From: an uncultured Eubacterium sp.
GTDB taxonomy: Bacteria > Bacillota > Clostridia > Lachnospirales > Lachnospiraceae
Assembly: GCA_900547255.1 (NCBI GenBank)
Contig: URGC01000129.1
Span: 1 to 5,642, forward strand
DNA: 5,642 nt
Reading direction: 5' to 3'
In this document: positions 5,577 through 5,642 of the stretch, piece after piece
Position numbering within the stretch: position 1 is the first letter of the stretch
Layout of the letters: every line of letters starts with the position of its first letter
Program-made: the position numbers and the translations under genes
Notes under the pieces: generated by a model
The model's database searches: none
The model's input: the letters and a program-made list of their open reading frames with translations, nothing else
What the model was told of the DNA's origin: nothing

Positions 5577-5642
5577 GTTGGGGTCATAAGGTATTTTGAC
5601 CCCTTTGATACCAGATTGCTACGTGCTTTGCACTCTCACAAT
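5577..5642. repeat. Structured 3' element, possibly a dispersed intergenic repeat (cut by window edge)
   Basis: The non-coding tail is unusually dense in symmetry: the 7-bp hairpin at 5580-5603, the overlapping GGTAT/ATACC pair, then ATTG (5615-5618) and CAAT (5639-5642) enclosing a perfect GTGC-TTT-GCAC hairpin (5623-5633). No coding potential is seen. The arrangement looks like the edge of a small palindromic intergenic element of the kind dispersed through Clostridia genomes. Whether it is repeated elsewhere cannot be tested from one copy. Confidence 0.35.
5580..5603 (+). terminator. Possible terminator hairpin after the LCP gene
   Basis: GGGGTCA (5580-5586), a 10-nt loop and TGACCCC (5597-5603) form a perfect 7-bp GC-rich stem 25 bp after the stop codon. 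Only TTT follows before a G, so termination may be weak. The stem overlaps a second possible hairpin, GGTAT (5590-5594) with ATACC (5608-5612); the two cannot form together. Confidence 0.5.

Overview
The window looks like chromosomal DNA from a low-to-moderate GC Firmicute, most likely a gut or rumen Clostridia of the Lachnospiraceae type. This is inferred from the AT-rich intergenic DNA, the Gram-positive promoters and Shine-Dalgarno sites, a FeoA-FeoB fusion, a glycine riboswitch in front of a sodium:alanine/glycine symporter, and a LytR-CpsA-Psr (LCP) cell-wall enzyme. The genus cannot be fixed from the sequence alone. No phage, transposase, CRISPR, tRNA or rRNA sequence is visible.

Layout, left to right. 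(1) Minus strand, 911 to the left edge: the N-terminal 303 residues of a ferrous-iron transporter in which FeoA and the FeoB GTPase domain form one polypeptide. The reading frame leaves the window without a stop. Its leader (about 912-975) has an extended -10 element and an 18-bp palindrome at the predicted transcription start, a good candidate for a metal-responsive operator. (2) A strong intrinsic terminator at 990-1026 ends the next gene. (3) Minus strand, 2480-1062: a complete 472-residue sodium:alanine/glycine symporter (AgcS/AlsT type). (4) 2481-2802: its long leader, holding a promoter and a glycine riboswitch, so intracellular glycine probably controls the importer. (5) Minus strand, 3738-2803: a CobW/COG0523-family GTPase (metallochaperone type) in which the usual CxCC metal motif and the NKxD guanine-specificity motif are both altered. 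(6) 3739-3959: a divergent intergenic region with a promoter for each neighbour, an inverted repeat beside the GTPase promoter, and an 11-bp tandem repeat. (7) Plus strand, 3960-5555: a membrane-anchored LCP protein with three N-terminal transmembrane helices, an extracytoplasmic accessory domain and a catalytic LCP domain. (8) 5556-5642: nested and mutually exclusive stem-loops, the first of which may terminate the LCP transcript; the whole tail resembles part of a dispersed intergenic element.

The genes appear to be separately controlled single-gene units rather than one pathway. Two of them (Feo and the CobW-like GTPase) concern metal handling, and each has a palindrome just downstream of its predicted promoter, but the two palindromes differ in sequence. 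I see no entirely new system. The best leads are the symporter riboswitch with a possible long-range pairing next to its ribosome binding site, the non-canonical CobW GTPase, the Feo operator and the structured 3' tail.
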